Positions 18,871 to 26,464 of a DNA stretch of 64,000 nucleotides are shown one piece after another. The stretch comes from Arthrobacter citreus. GTDB taxonomy: Bacteria; Bacillota; Bacilli; Bacillales; Bacillaceae_G. Position numbers and translations under genes: made by a program. Numbering within the stretch: the first letter of the stretch is position 1; each line of letters opens with the position of its first letter. The notes below the pieces were generated by a model. The model saw nothing but the letters and a program-made list of their open reading frames with translations. It was not told the origin of the DNA and did no database searches. The stretch is from the NCBI GenBank assembly GCA_013200995.1, contig CP053688.1:3224001-3288000 (forward strand), given 5' to 3'.

Positions 18871-18906
18871 AATCCGCAAGATAATTAGATTTCTTGCGGA
18901 TTTTTT
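18871..18906 (+). terminator. Terminator of hupE-ycgRQ operon
   Basis: AATCCGCAAGA (18871-18881) pairs with TCTTGCGGATT (18892-18902), followed by TTTTTT. It ends the four-gene unit; the remaining sequence to 19121 is AT-rich and should hold the promoter of the copper genes. Confidence 0.9.
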
Positions 18907-19121
18907 ATGTTTCATGTAATTTAAAATAAGCATGCATAAAGGAATAAATGCAGTTAAATAATTTTACTATCTGAGGACTTTTGTAGTATGAATTAAAATA
19001 TTCCAATTAAATTTAATAAATATTTATAGATTATCACACTTCTATCACAATTTTAATTTAGAATTTAGAAGTTGTTTATCATCTAGCTCATACCAAAAAG
19101 TAGATATAGAGGTGACTCAAA

Positions 19122-20765
19122 ATAATAAAATCTCGCAAAATAGGGTTTTCTTTCTTAATTTTATTGATTGCTGCTCTTTATTTTCCATCCATTGCTTCAG
19201 CACATGCCTATATCGTAAAATCTACACCTTACGAGAATGAGACTTTTACTAAATCTCCACAACATATTCAAGTACGATTTGATGAACCAGTACAGTCTGC
19301 ATTTCATTCTCTACAAGTTTTAGATGAATTAGGTAAACGAGTTGATTTAAACGATGGGAAAGTTAATAAGCAAAATCCATCAATTTTAGAAGGAAACTTA
19401 AAACCAAATTTACCTGATGGCAATTATCATATTGTCTGGAAGGTTATATCAAGTGATGGACATTCAGTTAATGGGGTCATTCCATTTAGTGTAGGAGATG
19501 CTGGTAGTAAGTCCAATATCTCTAGTAAACCTACACAACCTTTATCCAATACGGAAGTAATGGGAACTTATTGGATTGAATACATTAGTTTATTTTTATT
19601 TGTTGGCCTTTTATTTTTTGGCTTATTTGTTTACAAAAACGATAAAAACAATCGCACAATTGCCTTTAATAAGACAAAAGGTTTATTGTTACTCTCCTAT
19701 TTCGGGCTATTATTTAGTGTCCTTCTTAGCCTGATTGTTGAGACAAAAAATTATACGAATGGAACATGGCAAGCCGTTTTTCATAAGAACTTACTAATGG
19801 AAACAATAAACAACACTAAGTTCGGAAGTGTTTGGATCATCCAACTTCTATTATTAATGGTGCTAGCTAATTCATTGTATATGGCTTGTAAAAAGGAACA
19901 AAAAAATGCATTTTATTGGTGGCTAAGTGCATTTGTAATCGGCGCTTTCTTATTACTTGCAAAAGCATTTATTGGCCATGCAGCAACGGAAAACGAATTT
20001 TTACCAATTCTGTTTGATTTTATCCACTTACTTTCTGTTTCAATTTGGCTAGGAGGATTAATAGGAATATGTTATTTACTTCCTAGAGTACAAATAGAAA
20101 AAGAGACTAACGCAGACTATTGGAAAACCATCCAACGATATTCAAAATGGGCAACTATATCAGTTACACTACTTTTAGTAAGTGGTATTTATGCAAGTTT
20201 AAACTATATCCCTAACCTTTACTCTTTATTACATACAAACTATGGAAATGTTTTATGTGGGAAAATACTTTTATTCCTTGTCATGTTGGTATTAGGCTTA
20301 ATCCATTTTATTAAAGGAAGACGCAGTAAAAATAAATTAGGCAAATCAGTTTGGATTGAAATAAGTATCGGAATTGTCGTACTTGCACTATCATCTTTAC
20401 TAACTAATCTGCCTACTGCAATGGAATCACCTGGTCCATTTACTGGAGTAAAGCAAAATAAAGGTTATTCAATATCACTACATGCTACACCAAATATAGT
20501 CGGCAAAAACACTTTTACAATTAAGATTAAAGACAAAAATCATAAAAACATCACATCTATTCAACAAGTTACACTTACCTTTAAAAACACTGATATGAAT
20601 ATGGGTAATAACACAACACAAGCTAAACAAGCTTCAACAGGTGTTTACGAATCAAAAGGATTTTATACAAATATGGCCGGACATTGGAATGTAAAGGTCC
20701 ATATTTTAACAGATTCTCTCGATTCAATAGATGTAAGCTTTAACTATATCGTGGGTAGTAGATGA
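19122..20765 (+). CDS. ycnJ: CopC-CopD fusion copper protein (YcnJ-like), probable AUA start
   Basis: A CopC domain (mature start HAYIVKSTPYENETF, then DEPVQSAFHSLQVLD, DGHSVNG) is fused to a CopD membrane domain with about eight helices (WLGGLIGICYLLPR, FIGHAA) and a C-terminal YtkA-like beta domain (GNNTTQAKQ...NMAGHWNVKVH). The family takes up or handles copper. The first ATG/GTG/TTG in frame is TTG at 19164, which would leave a 13-residue signal without positive charge. Upstream, ATA at 19122 lies 7 nt after AGAGGTGA and gives IKSRKIGFSFLILLIAAL, a proper signal peptide; an in-frame TGA at 19113 blocks anything longer. I therefore place the start at AUA. The gene is paired with ycnI. Confidence 0.8.
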   Translation: MIKSRKIGFSFLILLIAALYFPSIASAHAYIVKSTPYENETFTKSPQHIQVRFDEPVQSAFHSLQVLDELGKRVDLNDGKVNKQNPSILEGNLKPNLPDGNYHIVWKVISSDGHSVNGVIPFSVGDAGSKSNISSKPTQPLSNTEVMGTYWIEYISLFLFVGLLFFGLFVYKNDKNNRTIAFNKTKGLLLLSYFGLLFSVLLSLIVETKNYTNGTWQAVFHKNLLMETINNTKFGSVWIIQLLLLMVLANSLYMACKKEQKNAFYWWLSAFVIGAFLLLAKAFIGHAATENEFLPILFDFIHLLSVSIWLGGLIGICYLLPRVQIEKETNADYWKTIQRYSKWATISVTLLLVSGIYASLNYIPNLYSLLHTNYGNVLCGKILLFLVMLVLGLIHFIKGRRSKNKLGKSVWIEISIGIVVLALSSLLTNLPTAMESPGPFTGVKQNKGYSISLHATPNIVGKNTFTIKIKDKNHKNITSIQQVTLTFKNTDMNMGNNTTQAKQASTGVYESKGFYTNMAGHWNVKVHILTDSLDSIDVSFNYIVGSR

Positions 20766-20793
20766 TTTATTACATTCAAAGGAGACATAAATA

Positions 20794-21426
20794 ATGAAAA
20801 AATTCATTTCAAAAGCAACTAAAACGATTGCCACAGCATTCGCTATGACTTTGCTATTTACTGGTATAGCAAGTGCACATGTTGTCGTTATGCCAAAAAC
20901 TTCAACACCTGGTGCATGGGAAACTTATACAATGAAAGTACCAACTGAAAAAGATGTACCTACAACAAAAGTAACACTTAAAGTTCCTTCAAAATTTGAA
21001 TTTGTTTCATACCAAGCAATTCCAGGATGGAACTTAACTGAAGCAAAAGATGCAAATGGAGTTGTCACATCAGTTACTTGGACTGCACAAAATGGTGGAA
21101 TTTTACCAGGACAATTTCAACAATTTGTGTTCATGGCAAAAAATCCTGACTCAGAAGTAAATGGCGCATGGGATGCATACCAATACTATAAAGATGGCAG
21201 TATCGTAGAATGGACTGGTGACGAAAAATCAGAATCTCCACACTCAATTACAACGATCGTGAAGGACACGACTGTAAACGAAGCACCAGCTAAAACAACA
21301 CAAGATACAACTAAGAAAACTGATTCTGAGAAGTCAAATTCAAGTAATACTTCATTAGTAATGTCAATCGGAGCAGCTGTTCTTTCTGTGATTGCTTTAC
21401 TGATTGCACTTCTTAAGAAAAAATAA
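20794..21426 (+). CDS. ycnI: YcnI family copper-binding protein (DUF1775)
   Basis: This 210-residue exported protein has a signal peptide ending ASA and a mature start HVVVMPKTSTPGAWETYTM, as in the YcnI/DUF1775 family, where the N-terminal His binds a single copper with a nearby Trp. After the ~120-residue YcnI domain comes a Ser/Thr/Lys linker and a C-terminal membrane anchor (VMSIGAAVLSVIALLIALLKKK). AAAGGAG supports the ATG. It is 28 nt after ycnJ, matching the B. subtilis ycnKJI arrangement, but no ycnK-like regulator is present here. Confidence 0.92.
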   Translation: MKKFISKATKTIATAFAMTLLFTGIASAHVVVMPKTSTPGAWETYTMKVPTEKDVPTTKVTLKVPSKFEFVSYQAIPGWNLTEAKDANGVVTSVTWTAQNGGILPGQFQQFVFMAKNPDSEVNGAWDAYQYYKDGSIVEWTGDEKSESPHSITTIVKDTTVNEAPAKTTQDTTKKTDSEKSNSSNTSLVMSIGAAVLSVIALLIALLKKK

Positions 21427-21440
21427 GTTTGATATAAAGC

Positions 21441-21569
21441 ACGCGGAACACGAACAAAATGTGAACAATATTGATAAAGTTGTGAACTCCGTTGATATAT
21501 CGCTGTTTCTCGTTGATATATTGCCGATTCCGGTTGATATAATGGCAAATCACGTTGATATATAATTTC
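21441..21569 (+). repeat. TTGATA 21-nt periodic repeat element, copy A
   Basis: A leader (CGCGGAACACGAACAAAATG) is followed by five units starting TTGATA at 21471, 21492, 21513, 21534 and 21555, a period of exactly 21 nt. Each unit is about 8 conserved plus 13 variable bases. The element sits 3' of ycnI on the same strand and is followed by a terminator. Copies B (26281-26400, minus) and C (52312-52430, plus) share the leader and the first unit TTGATAAAG-TGTGAAC. Confidence 0.85.
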
Positions 21570-21593
21570 TTTAAACCATTCCTCAATATAGTA

Positions 21594-21625
21594 AAAACTC
21601 CACAAAGAAAATTTGTGGAGTTTTT
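21594..21625 (+). terminator. Terminator after ycnI and repeat copy A
   Basis: ACTCCACAAA (21597-21606) pairs with TTTGTGGAGT (21612-21621), followed by TTTTT. Confidence 0.88.
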
Positions 21626-21748
21626 GTGTAATAGACGAAAATTCACCAACCGCTCGTCGTTACATCAATACGATTGCCAATTAAAAATCATAATTATATC
21701 ATTTTAGGATATGTTATTTATGTTATAGATAAATTTAAGAATCATCCC

Positions 21749-21775
21749 TGTCACAAACTTCTACCCTATCTCGTT
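21749..21775 (+). promoter_or_regulatory. ECF41 autoregulatory promoter
   Basis: TGTCACA (21749-21755), 16 nt, then CGTT (21772-21775) followed by ATATA. This matches the ECF41 pattern (TGTCACA-N16-CGTC as I recall it) and two further sites found here before the partner gene. It lies 64 nt before the sigma factor start. Confidence 0.85.
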
Positions 21776-21839
21776 ATATAAGAGACCCTATCTATAAAAT
21801 CTTAATAGTAAATTGTTTAAATAGAATGGATGTGAAACT

Positions 21840-22697
21840 ATGCAAGATCTTTACGAAAAGTACAAAAAGTTATTGTTTAAACTTGCATACCAGCTGTTAG
21901 GATCGGTTTCAGATGCAGAAGACGTAGTCCAAGATGTATTTTTAAAGCTATATGACGTTTCCCCAGACAAACTAGGCGAACCTAAGGCATATCTATGTAA
22001 AATGGTAACAAACCGCTGTCGTGACATACAAAAATCAGCTCGCAAGAAACGGGAGCAATATTTCGGAGAATGGCTTCCTGAGCCCCTTTACTATGCTGAA
22101 GACAATTCAATGGATTCAGTCGAACTTGACGATCAGTTGTCTTACGGAATGCTCGTTTTACTTGAAAAGTTAACTCCTAAAGAACGTGTCGTTTTTGTCC
22201 TTCGTGAAGCACTTAGCTTCGAATATTACGAAATTGCTGAACTAGTAGAAAAAAGCGAAGCAAATTGTCGCAAAGTATTCAGCCGTGCAAAAGCAAAAAT
22301 GGGAATTAGTACTGAAGAAGTAATTCATTCCAACTCTGCTTCCCAAGAATTAACACATAAATTTATCATCGCACTCAAAAACGGCAACTTGAATCAAGTC
22401 GTATCAATGCTAGACCAAAATGCTGTATTAATTGCAGATGGTGGTGGTAAAGTAATCGCCGCTGTGAATCCAATTAAATCAAGTGACCACGTTACAAAAT
22501 TCCTATTCGGTGCGATACGGAAAGCATCAATGGTCGACGGAGTACCACATATTGAAATCAGTCAAATTAACGGCCAACCCGCTTTTATTCTCCGTTCCAA
22601 CGAAGGAATTCACACAGTCGGCATGCTTCATATCGAAAATAATTTAATTCAAAATGTATATATAATCAGGAACCCAGATAAGCTGAAACATATTTGA
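21840..22697 (+). CDS. ECF41-group RNA polymerase sigma factor with SnoaL-like C-terminal domain
   Basis: Region 2 (residues ~5-70, LAYQLLGSVSDAEDVVQDVFLKLYD) and region 4 (~110-160, LTPKERVVFVLREALSFEYYEIAE) are those of SigJ/ECF41 factors. A fused C-terminal SnoaL-like domain carries the group's DGGGK and NPDKL motifs; in ECF41 this domain replaces an anti-sigma factor and modulates activity. There is no anti-sigma gene nearby, as expected. The gene converges on a carboxymuconolactone decarboxylase gene, the classical ECF41 target class. A matching promoter lies upstream, so it should activate itself. GGATGTGA precedes the ATG. Confidence 0.93.
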   Translation: MQDLYEKYKKLLFKLAYQLLGSVSDAEDVVQDVFLKLYDVSPDKLGEPKAYLCKMVTNRCRDIQKSARKKREQYFGEWLPEPLYYAEDNSMDSVELDDQLSYGMLVLLEKLTPKERVVFVLREALSFEYYEIAELVEKSEANCRKVFSRAKAKMGISTEEVIHSNSASQELTHKFIIALKNGNLNQVVSMLDQNAVLIADGGGKVIAAVNPIKSSDHVTKFLFGAIRKASMVDGVPHIEISQINGQPAFILRSNEGIHTVGMLHIENNLIQNVYIIRNPDKLKHI

Positions 22698-22707
22698 AAG
22701 TGAATTT

Positions 22708-22740
22708 AAAAAAGCGCGTGAGCATTCCACGCGCTTTTTT
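22708..22740. terminator. Bidirectional terminator between ECF41 and its target
   Basis: AAAAAAGCGCGTG (22708-22720) pairs with CACGCGCTTTTTT (22728-22740) around a 7-nt loop. A/T runs on both sides serve both converging genes. Confidence 0.95.
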
Positions 22741-22747
22741 GTCATTT

Positions 22748-23227
22748 TTATTTTAGCCCAGCTTTTGTTAATCCAAATGCTACATCTGCTGATCCAGGTA
22801 CTGCTTTAAACGCTATACTAATTCTGTTCCAAGCATTTATTGCCATAACCGAGAATGTTAAATCAGATAATTCTTTTTCCGAAAATTGCTCACGAACTTC
22901 ATTATAAACATCATCAGGCACACCATGCTCAGGCAATTTAGTCAAAATCTCCGTCCATGTTAATGCTGCACGCTCACGTGGACTGAATAATGTAGACTCG
23001 CGCCAAATAGGAATATGGTAAAGACGAAGCTCCCTCTCACCATGCATTTTAGCTTGCTTAACGTGCATATCTGTACAAAAACCACATCCATTCATTTGCG
23101 ATGCTCTAATGTGTACTAAATGAAGAATTGCCTCTTCAATTGAACTCTCATTCTCTGCATTGCTAAGTGCCATCATTTTGTTAACGAATTCTGGTGATTG
23201 TTTCATATAATCAATACGTTGTGTCAT
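22748..23227 (-). CDS. Carboxymuconolactone decarboxylase family (AhpD-like) protein
   Basis: This 159-residue protein has the AhpD-like redox motif in RASQMNGCGFCTDMHVKQAK: Cys-x-x-Cys with a His four residues after the second Cys. It is preceded by the helix EEAILHLVHI and followed by FSPRERAALTWTEILT, as in ECF41-linked members (the COE group). Such proteins may reduce peroxides or act on unknown small molecules; no substrate can be assigned. GAGGT precedes the ATG. Two tandem ECF41-type promoters lie upstream, so it is almost certainly in the regulon of the convergent sigma factor. Confidence 0.92.
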   Translation of the reverse strand: MTQRIDYMKQSPEFVNKMMALSNAENESSIEEAILHLVHIRASQMNGCGFCTDMHVKQAKMHGERELRLYHIPIWRESTLFSPRERAALTWTEILTKLPEHGVPDDVYNEVREQFSEKELSDLTFSVMAINAWNRISIAFKAVPGSADVAFGLTKAGLK

Positions 23228-23286
23228 AATTAATTACCTCGCTTTTTTTATTTAAGTCGGAAATATGAGTACCTACTCGAATATAT

Positions 23287-23313
23287 AACGACTAAGTGAT
23301 TCATTTTGTGACA
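23287..23313 (-). promoter_or_regulatory. ECF41-type promoter P1 for carboxymuconolactone decarboxylase gene
   Basis: On the minus strand TGTCACA (23307-23313), 16 nt, then CGTT (23287-23290) followed by ATATA. It is 60 nt before the start codon and identical in both boxes to the sigma factor's own promoter. Confidence 0.87.
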
Positions 23314-23376
23314 TTAGGAATAATTTGTATTATTCGAGCTAGGTTTTACCTCTGTTATTTTTCCAATCGTATATAT

Positions 23377-23403
23377 AACGATTGGGGGTCTTTTTTTGTG
23401 ACA
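23377..23403 (-). promoter_or_regulatory. ECF41-type promoter P2, upstream tandem copy
   Basis: On the minus strand TGTCACA (23397-23403), 16 nt, then CGTT (23377-23380) followed by ATATATA. It lies exactly 90 nt upstream of P1 and its surroundings resemble P1, suggesting a duplication. Its -10 region overlaps an inverted repeat CCAATCG/CGATTGG (23363-23385). Confidence 0.8.
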
Positions 23404-23420
23404 TATTATTTATGTAAAAA

Positions 23421-23453
23421 TTAAAAACCTGCTCCTGCATACCAGGAACAGGT
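23421..23453 (-). terminator. Terminator of the cotJ operon
   Basis: On the minus strand ACCTG-TTCCTGG...CAGGA-GCAGGT forms a stem with one internal mismatch, followed by TTTTTAATTTTT, just past the cotJC stop. Confidence 0.82.
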
Positions 23454-23459
23454 CGATAT

Positions 23460-24029
23460 TCAAAAAATCTTCCGCTGCTGTCGATCATCCTTCAAAATTT
23501 CCACAGCTTCTCTAAATCTCTGCGAATGAACAATCTCACGCTCTCTTAAAAATCTTAAGCTATCATTTAAATCCGGATCGTCAGAGAGATCAATGATCCA
23601 TTGATAAGTTGCTCTAGCTTTTTCTTCCGCTGCAATGTCTTCATATAAATCTGCGATTGGATCGCCCTTTGCTTGGATATATGCCGTAGTGAATGGCACA
23701 CCGTCTGAGTTATGGTAGAAGAGTGCACTGTCGTGTGATGCGTAGTGGGTGTCTAGTCCGGCTGCTTTCATTTGGTCTGGGGTTGCGTCTTTTGTTAACT
23801 TATAAATCATCGTAGCAATCATTTCCAAATGAGCAAATTCCTCTGTCCCGATATCTGTCAAAAGTCCAATAACCTTATCGGGAATTGTATATCGTTGATT
23901 TAAGTATCTTAATGCAGCTGCTAATTCTCCGTCCGCTCCACCATATTGTTCAACTAAAAATTTGGCAAGCATGGGATTACAGGTACTTACTTTAACTGGA
24001 TATTGTAACTTTTTTTCATAAATCCACAT
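23460..24029 (-). CDS. cotJC: Spore coat manganese-catalase-like protein CotJC
   Basis: This 189-residue ferritin-like protein belongs to the manganese catalase family. Helices contain the metal-ligand pattern GADGELAAALRYLNQRY, IGTEEFAHLEMIATMI and EDIAAEEKARATYQWII plus REREIVHSQRF, whose Glu and His residues fit a dimanganese site. CotJC is deposited in the inner spore coat and may remove peroxide. AAAGGAGGGAG supports the ATG. It is the last gene of cotJABC, 15 nt after cotJB. Confidence 0.95.
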   Translation of the reverse strand: MWIYEKKLQYPVKVSTCNPMLAKFLVEQYGGADGELAAALRYLNQRYTIPDKVIGLLTDIGTEEFAHLEMIATMIYKLTKDATPDQMKAAGLDTHYASHDSALFYHNSDGVPFTTAYIQAKGDPIADLYEDIAAEEKARATYQWIIDLSDDPDLNDSLRFLREREIVHSQRFREAVEILKDDRQQRKIF

Positions 24030-24044
24030 TGTTACTCCCTCCTT

Positions 24045-24308
24045 TTAAACCTGCCATGGCCATGGGCCTTTATGCCAGTTCCAGTTTTGATCTGAAAAAC
24101 TGCTACCAAATTGATATAATGGGCCATATTTTGATTCAAAGTTAGCTTCAATTTGCTTTTTATATTGGGCATATTGGTTAAATTGGTTGATTGCATTTTG
24201 ATCATCTGGATGAGTATCTAAATATAAAGTTAATTCTACAAGCACAAAGTCAACTGCTTGAAGCTCCTCTAAATCTTGATAATACTCTGGAGGAAGTTGC
24301 TGAGTCAT
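24045..24308 (-). CDS. cotJB: Spore coat protein CotJB
   Basis: This 87-residue protein has the CotJB core (YYQDLEELQAVDFVLVELTLYLDTHPDD, then FNQYAQYKKQIEANFESKYGPL). It is required with CotJA and CotJC for one coat sublayer and has no known enzymatic role. AGGAGG lies upstream of the ATG. It is 3 nt after cotJA. Confidence 0.94.
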   Translation of the reverse strand: MTQQLPPEYYQDLEELQAVDFVLVELTLYLDTHPDDQNAINQFNQYAQYKKQIEANFESKYGPLYQFGSSFSDQNWNWHKGPWPWQV

Positions 24309-24311
24309 TTT

Positions 24312-24554
24312 TTAATCCCTCCTAGCTTTATATGGATTTTCGTAATAGTCATAAAAAACCTTCCATAAAGTACCTTTTTTTAATGCCTCTTTGTATGAAA
24401 ATTGCTCTAATCCTGGTGGCTGAAATCCTAAATATAAATGTGGAGGTGTTGAAAAGTATCTTTTCCCGATTGGTGGACACGGGTCATTTGGGCCATGAAA
24501 AACATCGTATGTTTTAACAGGGGTAAATTGAAGTCCTTGGTTATTTTCGTTCAA
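24312..24554 (-). CDS. cotJA: Spore coat associated protein CotJA
   Basis: This 80-residue protein is rich in Pro, Tyr and Phe, with the CotJA block DPCPPIGKRYFSTPPHLYLGFQPPGLEQFS. I place the start at TTG (24552-24554): GAGGGAGTG lies about 8 nt upstream and the length then fits the family (~80 aa). The reading frame is open to another TTG at 24605, but that would put the ribosome binding site inside the gene. First gene of cotJABC. In B. subtilis this operon is transcribed in the mother cell under SigE; I did not find a convincing SigE promoter here. Confidence 0.88.
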   Translation of the reverse strand: MNENNQGLQFTPVKTYDVFHGPNDPCPPIGKRYFSTPPHLYLGFQPPGLEQFSYKEALKKGTLWKVFYDYYENPYKARRD

Positions 24555-24629
24555 ACTGATCACTCCCTCAAATAAAAAAACATCCACTATCTCCACTATA
24601 TTCAAAGGAAATGCGAAAAATGAATTTTA

Positions 24630-26108
24630 TCATTCATTGAAAGTCCGATTATTGACTTCAAATGCCGAGCGAATGCCTGATTCGACTGCACCTTCAATCC
24701 ATGCAGGAGCAGATGATGTATGTTCTCCAGCAAAGTGTACTTTCCCTTCAGGAGTGGAGATATATGGTGACAGTTCTCTATTTTGTTCAGGCTTAAACAT
24801 AGAAAAAGCCCCTCCAGAGTATGGATAAAGAGCCCAGCTATGTGTGTAACCTGTAATAAATTCAGTATAAACTATACTACCGTGTATAGTGGCCAAGTCC
24901 TTCAAAGCATTCATTATACGGTCATTTTCAGACATACTATCCCAAATCAATGCATCGTCTTCCCAAGTATAGCTTGCCAGAACAATTCCTGATCCATTAT
25001 GTCCATTATGATTACTAGGATAATATGCAAAACGTATTGGCAAGTCTGTTATTAATTTACCGCCTAATGTCCCATCTTTTTCCCAAAATCTAGTTTTAAA
25101 CTGAAGTCCGATTTTTGTAGAAGGAACATAGTGTAATTCTCGAATAGCTTTCCATTTATAATAAGAAAATGAGTTTCTTGGAAATACTTCTATGAAATTT
25201 AATAATGAAAAGGGGATAGTAATAATGGCATAGTCGGCAGTTGTTTGATAAGGAAGATGGCTTGTATAATGATCAGAGTGAATGGTAACCTGATTATTTT
25301 CTTGTACAATTTTATTCATCTTTTGTCCGAAAAATAGATTGTCTTTCAATTGAGTTAAGAATTTTCTTGGTAGCTGATCATTTCCACCTGTAATCTCGTA
25401 AAACTTAATTTCTTTTGAGAGTAATACGATAAACTCTCTTAAAATAGCCGTAAAGGCAAGTTCAGGAAATCCCTCCATCCCTTGAAGTACTTTTACTTTT
25501 TCAACAGCACCAGGTGATAACGGAGTCCCGATCGGGTTATATCTTAAAAATGAATCCATTGACATATTATCATAGTTTTCAATAATCGTTTTCCAATTTT
25601 CTTCAGGATTTTGATTTATAAAATCAATTACAGATTTTAAAGACCCTTCAATTAACTGATCAACATTTACCCCTTTTTCATTAGCCTCTACACGATAACC
25701 TAAAATATCTGGATTTTTTTCATATAACTTTTGCGTTGTTTTTACTCCGTTTACATAAATGATATCCTCTGATTTCCCGTTTATAAATTCGTTCACTTTT
25801 AAATTAAACTTATTAATATATTCAAGAACAAGCTTGTGGTTAGAAGCAATACGCATTGCACCTAATTCCAAATATTGATCATTAATAAATGGTGCTCTTT
25901 TCGTAAAAATCCGACCACCCACTCGGCCATTTGCTTCTAAGATTGTTACTTCATGCCCTGCATCCTTTAATAAAGATCCTGCTACCAATCCTGAAATTCC
26001 CGCTCCTACTATAACAATCTTTCTAGGATTATTTGTCTTCACTAGTCCATTTTGGATTATATTTACCATTTCATCCTTTGATAAATGCCTATCAGGTGTA
26101 GTATTCAT
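24630..26108 (-). CDS. FAD-dependent flavin monoamine / L-amino acid oxidase (YobN-like)
   Basis: This 492-residue protein has a classic FAD-binding start (residues ~30-60, [20 protein letters not shown] ... [12 protein letters not shown]) and a C-terminal FAD block ([24 protein letters not shown]), as in the monoamine oxidase/L-amino acid oxidase family. It should oxidise an amine or amino acid to imine plus hydrogen peroxide. No signal peptide is seen, unlike some exported L-amino acid oxidases. AGGAGAGG precedes the ATG. It ends 75 nt before cotJA on the same strand with no terminator between, so some read-through into cotJ is possible. Confidence 0.88.
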   Translation of the reverse strand: MNTTPDRHLSKDEMVNIIQNGLVKTNNPRKIVIVGAGISGLVAGSLLKDAGHEVTILEANGRVGGRIFTKRAPFINDQYLELGAMRIASNHKLVLEYINKFNLKVNEFINGKSEDIIYVNGVKTTQKLYEKNPDILGYRVEANEKGVNVDQLIEGSLKSVIDFINQNPEENWKTIIENYDNMSMDSFLRYNPIGTPLSPGAVEKVKVLQGMEGFPELAFTAILREFIVLLSKEIKFYEITGGNDQLPRKFLTQLKDNLFFGQKMNKIVQENNQVTIHSDHYTSHLPYQTTADYAIITIPFSLLNFIEVFPRNSFSYYKWKAIRELHYVPSTKIGLQFKTRFWEKDGTLGGKLITDLPIRFAYYPSNHNGHNGSGIVLASYTWEDDALIWDSMSENDRIMNALKDLATIHGSIVYTEFITGYTHSWALYPYSGGAFSMFKPEQNRELSPYISTPEGKVHFAGEHTSSAPAWIEGAVESGIRSAFEVNNRTFNE

Positions 26109-26280
26109 GTTTCCTCTCCTAAAAAATATTTTAGTTCATAAGATTTTTATTCAGTAAAATATTTCATTAGAATAACAAAACATTTTATGCATTAATTTTT
26201 TAGGTAATTTTTAACGGTTTGATTAATTATAGGTGTGATTTTTAACTCAATACTCTTGAACGAAGCATGATTTATGCTCA

Positions 26281-26400
26281 TATCAACAAAATTAACGATT
26301 ATATCAACAAAAACAGACGCTTTATCAACAAAAATAACCATTATATCAACAAAGTTCACAGCTTTATCAATAAAATACACAATGTGTTCGCCTTTCGCGG
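26281..26400 (-). repeat. TTGATA 21-nt periodic repeat element, copy B
   Basis: On the minus strand the leader (CGCGAAAGGCGAACACATTG) is followed by five TTGATA units. On the plus strand TATCAA occurs at 26281, 26302, 26323, 26344 and 26365, an exact 21-nt period. It lies 3' of the dioxygenase terminator and points the same way as that gene. The rest of 26109-26280 is AT-rich and I see nothing in it. Confidence 0.85.
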
Positions 26401-26422
26401 TAGCATAGCGTCACCAGCAAAC

Positions 26423-26453
26423 AAAAAAGCACCCACTAAAAAAGTGAGTGCCC
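26423..26453 (-). terminator. Terminator of ring-cleaving dioxygenase gene
   Basis: On the minus strand GCACTCAC pairs with GTGGGTGC (one G-U pair) around a T-rich loop, followed by TTTTTTG. Confidence 0.85.
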
Positions 26454-26464
26454 TTTCTAAAACA

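Noticed and set aside
21471..21566. CRISPR-like array
   Set aside because: The conserved unit is only about 8 nt with 13-nt variable parts, there are no cas genes, and the same leader recurs at two other loci; not a CRISPR.
21186..21649. Minus-strand ORFs with repeated IYQR or YIN heptads
   Set aside because: They arise because the 21-nt repeat is a multiple of three, so every frame stays open; no ribosome binding site and one copy elsewhere has a 20-nt step.
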